Shown here: positions 6,128 to 8,132 of the stretch, one piece after another
Numbering within the stretch: the stretch's first letter is position 1
Layout of the letters: the number at the start of each line of letters is the position of its first letter
Assembly (NCBI GenBank): GCA_938003575.1
Contig: CALKYG010000049.1
Location: 1-8,132, forward strand
Source of the DNA: an uncultured Alphaproteobacteria bacterium
Lineage (GTDB): Bacteria; Pseudomonadota; Alphaproteobacteria; Caulobacterales; Parvularculaceae
Length of the DNA stretch: 8,132 bases
Direction: 5' to 3'
The notes under the pieces: generated by a model
Databases searched by the model: none
Seen by the model: only the letters and a program-made list of their open reading frames with translations
What the model was told of the DNA's origin: nothing
Made by a program: the position numbers and the translations under genes

Positions 6128-7766
6128 AAAGCACCTCTTTGAATGGATCGGGGCCAAGGCGGCGGTATGCGTCGAGGAAACGCTCGCCGCTCCGGCGGTT
6201 GGACTTGTAAAAGTCGACAAGGCGCCCAACGGCGTCGACAACTTCGCTTGACGAAAAGCTGCGCCCTGTGATGGCGCCTATGCTCGCATCTTCCGCACCT
6301 GAGCCGCCAAGCGTGACCTGATAGAACTCCTCACCCTTCTTGTCGACGCCAAGAATGCCGATATGGCCGACATGGTGATGGCCGCAGGCATTAATACAGC
6401 CTGAGATCTTGATCTTCAGTTCGCCGATATCGACCGCCGATGACGCATCGGAGAAGCGTTCAGCGATTCTCTCGGCGACAGGGATCGATCGTGCATTGGC
6501 GAGGTCACAGTAATCGAGGCCGGGGCAGGCAATGATGTCGCTGACGAGGCCGATATTCGGCGTCGCAAGCCCCGCCTTGTCGAGCGCGCGCCAGACTTCG
6601 TAGAGATCGTCCTTCCTGACGTGCGGCAGACAGAGATTTTGCTCATGCGTCGCCCGAATTTCATCGAATGAATAGCGCTCAGCAAGGTCGGCGACAGCTT
6701 CCATCTGATCCGCGTTAATATCACCAGGCGGCGCGCCGATCGGCTTCAGCGAAATGTTGACGATTGCATAGCCCGGCTGCCGGTGTGCGACGAGATTGAC
6801 CGACGCCCAGCGGGCGAACTCATCGCTCTGCCGGCGCGCCGCCTCGAATATCGCGCTGTCGGCTCCAAGCTTCTCAAATCTCGGCGGCGCAAAATGACGG
6901 CGGATGCGCAGCAGTTCCTCAAGCGGCGCGTCGAGGCGGTCTTTATCGGATTTCGCCCACTCTTCCTCGACCGCCCGGCGAAAGTCGTCAGGATCAGTCG
7001 AGACGAGGATTTTGATGCGCGCCTTGTATTTGTTATCACGGCGACCGGATACGTTATACGCGCGCATCACCGCCTCGAGGTAGGAAAGCAGGTGCTTTTC
7101 CGGCAGGAAGGACCGGATGATTTCCCCGATAACGGGCGTGCGACCGAGCCCTCCGCCAACCAAGACTTCAAACCCGCGATCGCCTTCATCATTGCGATAG
7201 AGCCTGAGGCCGATGTCGTGAACTTTGATCGCCGCGCGGTCGGCGCTGTTCGCCGTGACTGCAATCTTGAACTTGCGAGGCAAGAACGAAAACTCTGGAT
7301 GCAGGCTCGACCATTGACGGATTACTTCGCCCCAAATCCGCGGATCGTCTACTTCGCCCTCTGCAGCGCCGGCGTAGGGATCCGATGTTACGTTGCGGAT
7401 GCAGTTTCCCGATGTCTGAATCGCATGCATTTCGACATCGGCAAGGTCGTCAAGAATGTCGGGCACATCGATCAGCGCAGGCCAGTTGAACTGAATATTC
7501 TGGCGCGTTGTGAAATGCCCGTAGCCCTTGTCGTATTTCCTTGCGATCATCGCGAGCTGCCGCATCTGCCGCGACGTAAGCGCGCCATAAGGAATGGCGA
7601 CGCGCAACATATAGGCGTGCAGCTGCAGATAGAGGCCGTTCATCAGGCGGAGCGGCTTGAATTCTTCCTCCGACAGTTCGCCAGAAAGGCGGCGCGCGAC
7701 CTGGCCGCGGAATTCAGCGACGCGTTCGCGTACAATCCTCTCATCGAATTCGTCATAGCGATACAT
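6105..7766 (-). CDS. cysI: CysI-type sulfite reductase hemoprotein (nitrite/sulfite reductase family)
   Basis: A 553-residue siroheme and [4Fe-4S] enzyme that reduces sulfite to sulfide with six electrons in the cytoplasm (assimilatory). Cluster and siroheme ligands are visible as C-x5-C in ACPGLDYC (Cys414, Cys420) and C-x3-C in SGCINACGHH (Cys457, Cys461). The siroheme-binding half-domain motifs GHFTTRQNIQFNW (83-95) and TSGNCIRNVTSDP (118-130) are present, with the duplicated ferredoxin-like halves expected of the family. Nitrite and sulfite reductases share this fold. Linkage to cysH and DUF934 makes sulfite the likely substrate. No cysJ flavoprotein gene lies in the window, so ferredoxin is the probable donor. 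The start ATG has GGAG 7 nt upstream (7777-7774) and overlaps the stop of the upstream GST gene in TGATG, suggesting translational coupling. The DUF2849 gene often found upstream of alphaproteobacterial cysI is not in that position here. Confidence 0.95.
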   Translation of the reverse strand: MYRYDEFDERIVRERVAEFRGQVARRLSGELSEEEFKPLRLMNGLYLQLHAYMLRVAIPYGALTSRQMRQLAMIARKYDKGYGHFTTRQNIQFNWPALIDVPDILDDLADVEMHAIQTSGNCIRNVTSDPYAGAAEGEVDDPRIWGEVIRQWSSLHPEFSFLPRKFKIAVTANSADRAAIKVHDIGLRLYRNDEGDRGFEVLVGGGLGRTPVIGEIIRSFLPEKHLLSYLEAVMRAYNVSGRRDNKYKARIKILVSTDPDDFRRAVEEEWAKSDKDRLDAPLEELLRIRRHFAPPRFEKLGADSAIFEAARRQSDEFARWASVNLVAHRQPGYAIVNISLKPIGAPPGDINADQMEAVADLAERYSFDEIRATHEQNLCLPHVRKDDLYEVWRALDKAGLATPNIGLVSDIIACPGLDYCDLANARSIPVAERIAERFSDASSAVDIGELKIKISGCINACGHHHVGHIGILGVDKKGEEFYQVTLGGSGAEDASIGAITGRSFSSSEVVDAVGRLVDFYKSNRRSGERFLDAYRRLGPDPFKEVLYGDAPHH

Positions 7767-7777
7767 CAGCGCGCTCC
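7764..7777 (-). promoter_or_regulatory. cysI ribosome-binding site inside GST 3' end, TGATG overlap
   Basis: On the minus strand GGAG (7777-7774) precedes the cysI ATG (7766-7764) by 7 nt and lies within the GST coding sequence. The GST TGA stop (7768-7766) shares one nucleotide with the ATG. This is a standard layout for termination-reinitiation coupling. Confidence 0.7.
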
Positions 7778-8132
7778 AATGGAAAGTTTGTTCTCAACGC
7801 GCGCAACCCAGGCTTTGACAGCTGGAAATGCATTAAGATCAAAACCTCCCTCATCGGCGAAGCGCGTATAGGCGACGAGCGCAATGTCGGCGATCGTAAG
7901 GCCGTCGCCCACGGCCCAGTCGCTCGCCGACAGCTGCTTTTCCATTCTTGTCAGAGCGGATAGGCCGCGTTCGAGAAGTTTTGGATCAAGCTCCTCATCC
8001 GCCTTGCCGAGATAACGCTTCTGAAAGCGGCGCACGGCGATATATGGCTCATGGCTGTATTGCTCCCAGAATAGCCATTCATAGACTTTCGCACGATCAA
8101 ACCCATTTTCCGGAATCAGTTCGCCGCCGTGC
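7766..8132 (-). CDS. Glutathione S-transferase family protein, C-terminal part (5' end outside window)
   Basis: The reading frame stays open to the window edge, giving about 121 residues of the C-terminal part of a GST. The first visible residues are HGGELIPENGFDRAKVYEWL, followed by FWEQYSHEPYIAVRRFQKRY, the helical region that follows the thioredoxin-like N domain in soluble bacterial GSTs. Further on, VGDGLTIADIALVAYTR contains the N-capping box (T-I-A-D) and hydrophobic staple region of the GST C-terminal domain. The glutathione-binding N domain with its catalytic Ser, Cys or Tyr lies beyond 8132, so activity cannot be judged. A GTG at 8035 could be mistaken for a start but would cut the domain; reading is clearly continuous upstream. 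The TGA stop shares its A with the cysI ATG. Whether the partner substrate relates to sulfur (for example a sulfur-transfer or thiol-repair role) is inference from position only. Confidence 0.88.
   Translation of the reverse strand, partial: HGGELIPENGFDRAKVYEWLFWEQYSHEPYIAVRRFQKRYLGKADEELDPKLLERGLSALTRMEKQLSASDWAVGDGLTIADIALVAYTRFADEGGFDLNAFPAVKAWVARVENKLSIGAR

Noticed and set aside
6128..6241. Upstream in-frame ATG at 6241 extending DUF934 by 38 residues
   Set aside because: The extension is out-of-frame cysI coding sequence; the ATG at 6127 has AGAGGT at good spacing and gives the usual family N terminus.
6783..7871. Long plus-strand open frame (362 codons) across cysI and the GST gene
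   Set aside because: It lies antisense to genes with clear family motifs, has no recognisable domain and crosses a real gene junction; an open antisense frame is expected in GC-rich coding DNA.
8033..8035. GTG as the start of a short 89-residue protein
   Set aside because: The frame stays open upstream to the window edge and encodes conserved GST residues, so this is an internal Val codon of a longer gene.

Overview
This 8.1 kb window looks like ordinary chromosome from a fairly GC-rich alphaproteobacterium. The grounds are the sphingomonad/Hyphomonadaceae/Parvularcula-like style of the TonB-dependent receptor (N-terminal IVVTGSR and RAPNIGELF motifs) and a sulfur-assimilation block ordered cysI-DUF934-cysH, an arrangement familiar in that class. 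The taxonomic placement is inference from gene style, not from a marker gene. No RNA gene, insertion sequence, CRISPR array, phage gene or integration site was seen.

Layout. (1) 6-3122, minus strand: a complete TonB-dependent outer-membrane receptor of 1038 aa with signal peptide, plug and barrel; its substrate is unknown. (2) 3123-3449: an AT-rich divergent intergenic region. It holds the receptor's leader and Shine-Dalgarno site, which can fold into two competing hairpins, and an 8-bp perfect inverted repeat with operator-like spacing. (3) 3450-4046 and 4058-4921, plus strand: a two-gene unit encoding a small exported protein of unknown function and an alpha/beta hydrolase with a complete Ser-Asp-His triad; the second gene's Shine-Dalgarno overlaps the first gene's stop codon. 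(4) 4925-8132, minus strand and convergent with the hydrolase (3 bp between the stops): a tightly packed operon reading, in transcription order, GST-family protein (5' part outside the window), cysI-type sulfite reductase hemoprotein, DUF934/COG3749 protein, and cysH (adenylylsulfate reductase type).

How the genes work together. CysH reduces activated sulfate (APS, judging by its Fe-S cysteines) to sulfite. The siroheme/[4Fe-4S] CysI protein reduces sulfite to sulfide for cysteine synthesis. DUF934 is a conserved companion of cysI with no assigned reaction. No CysJ flavoprotein gene lies in the window, so CysI probably takes electrons from ferredoxin. The GST gene shares one nucleotide with cysI (TGATG), so the two are probably translated in a coupled way, placing a glutathione-family protein in the cysteine supply operon. 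The receptor and the exported-protein/hydrolase pair have no evident link to sulfur metabolism apart from position.

I see no convincing wholly new system. The best leads are the possible RNA switch at the receptor's ribosome-binding site, the inverted repeat in the divergent region, the GST-cysI coupling, and the uncharacterised exported protein.
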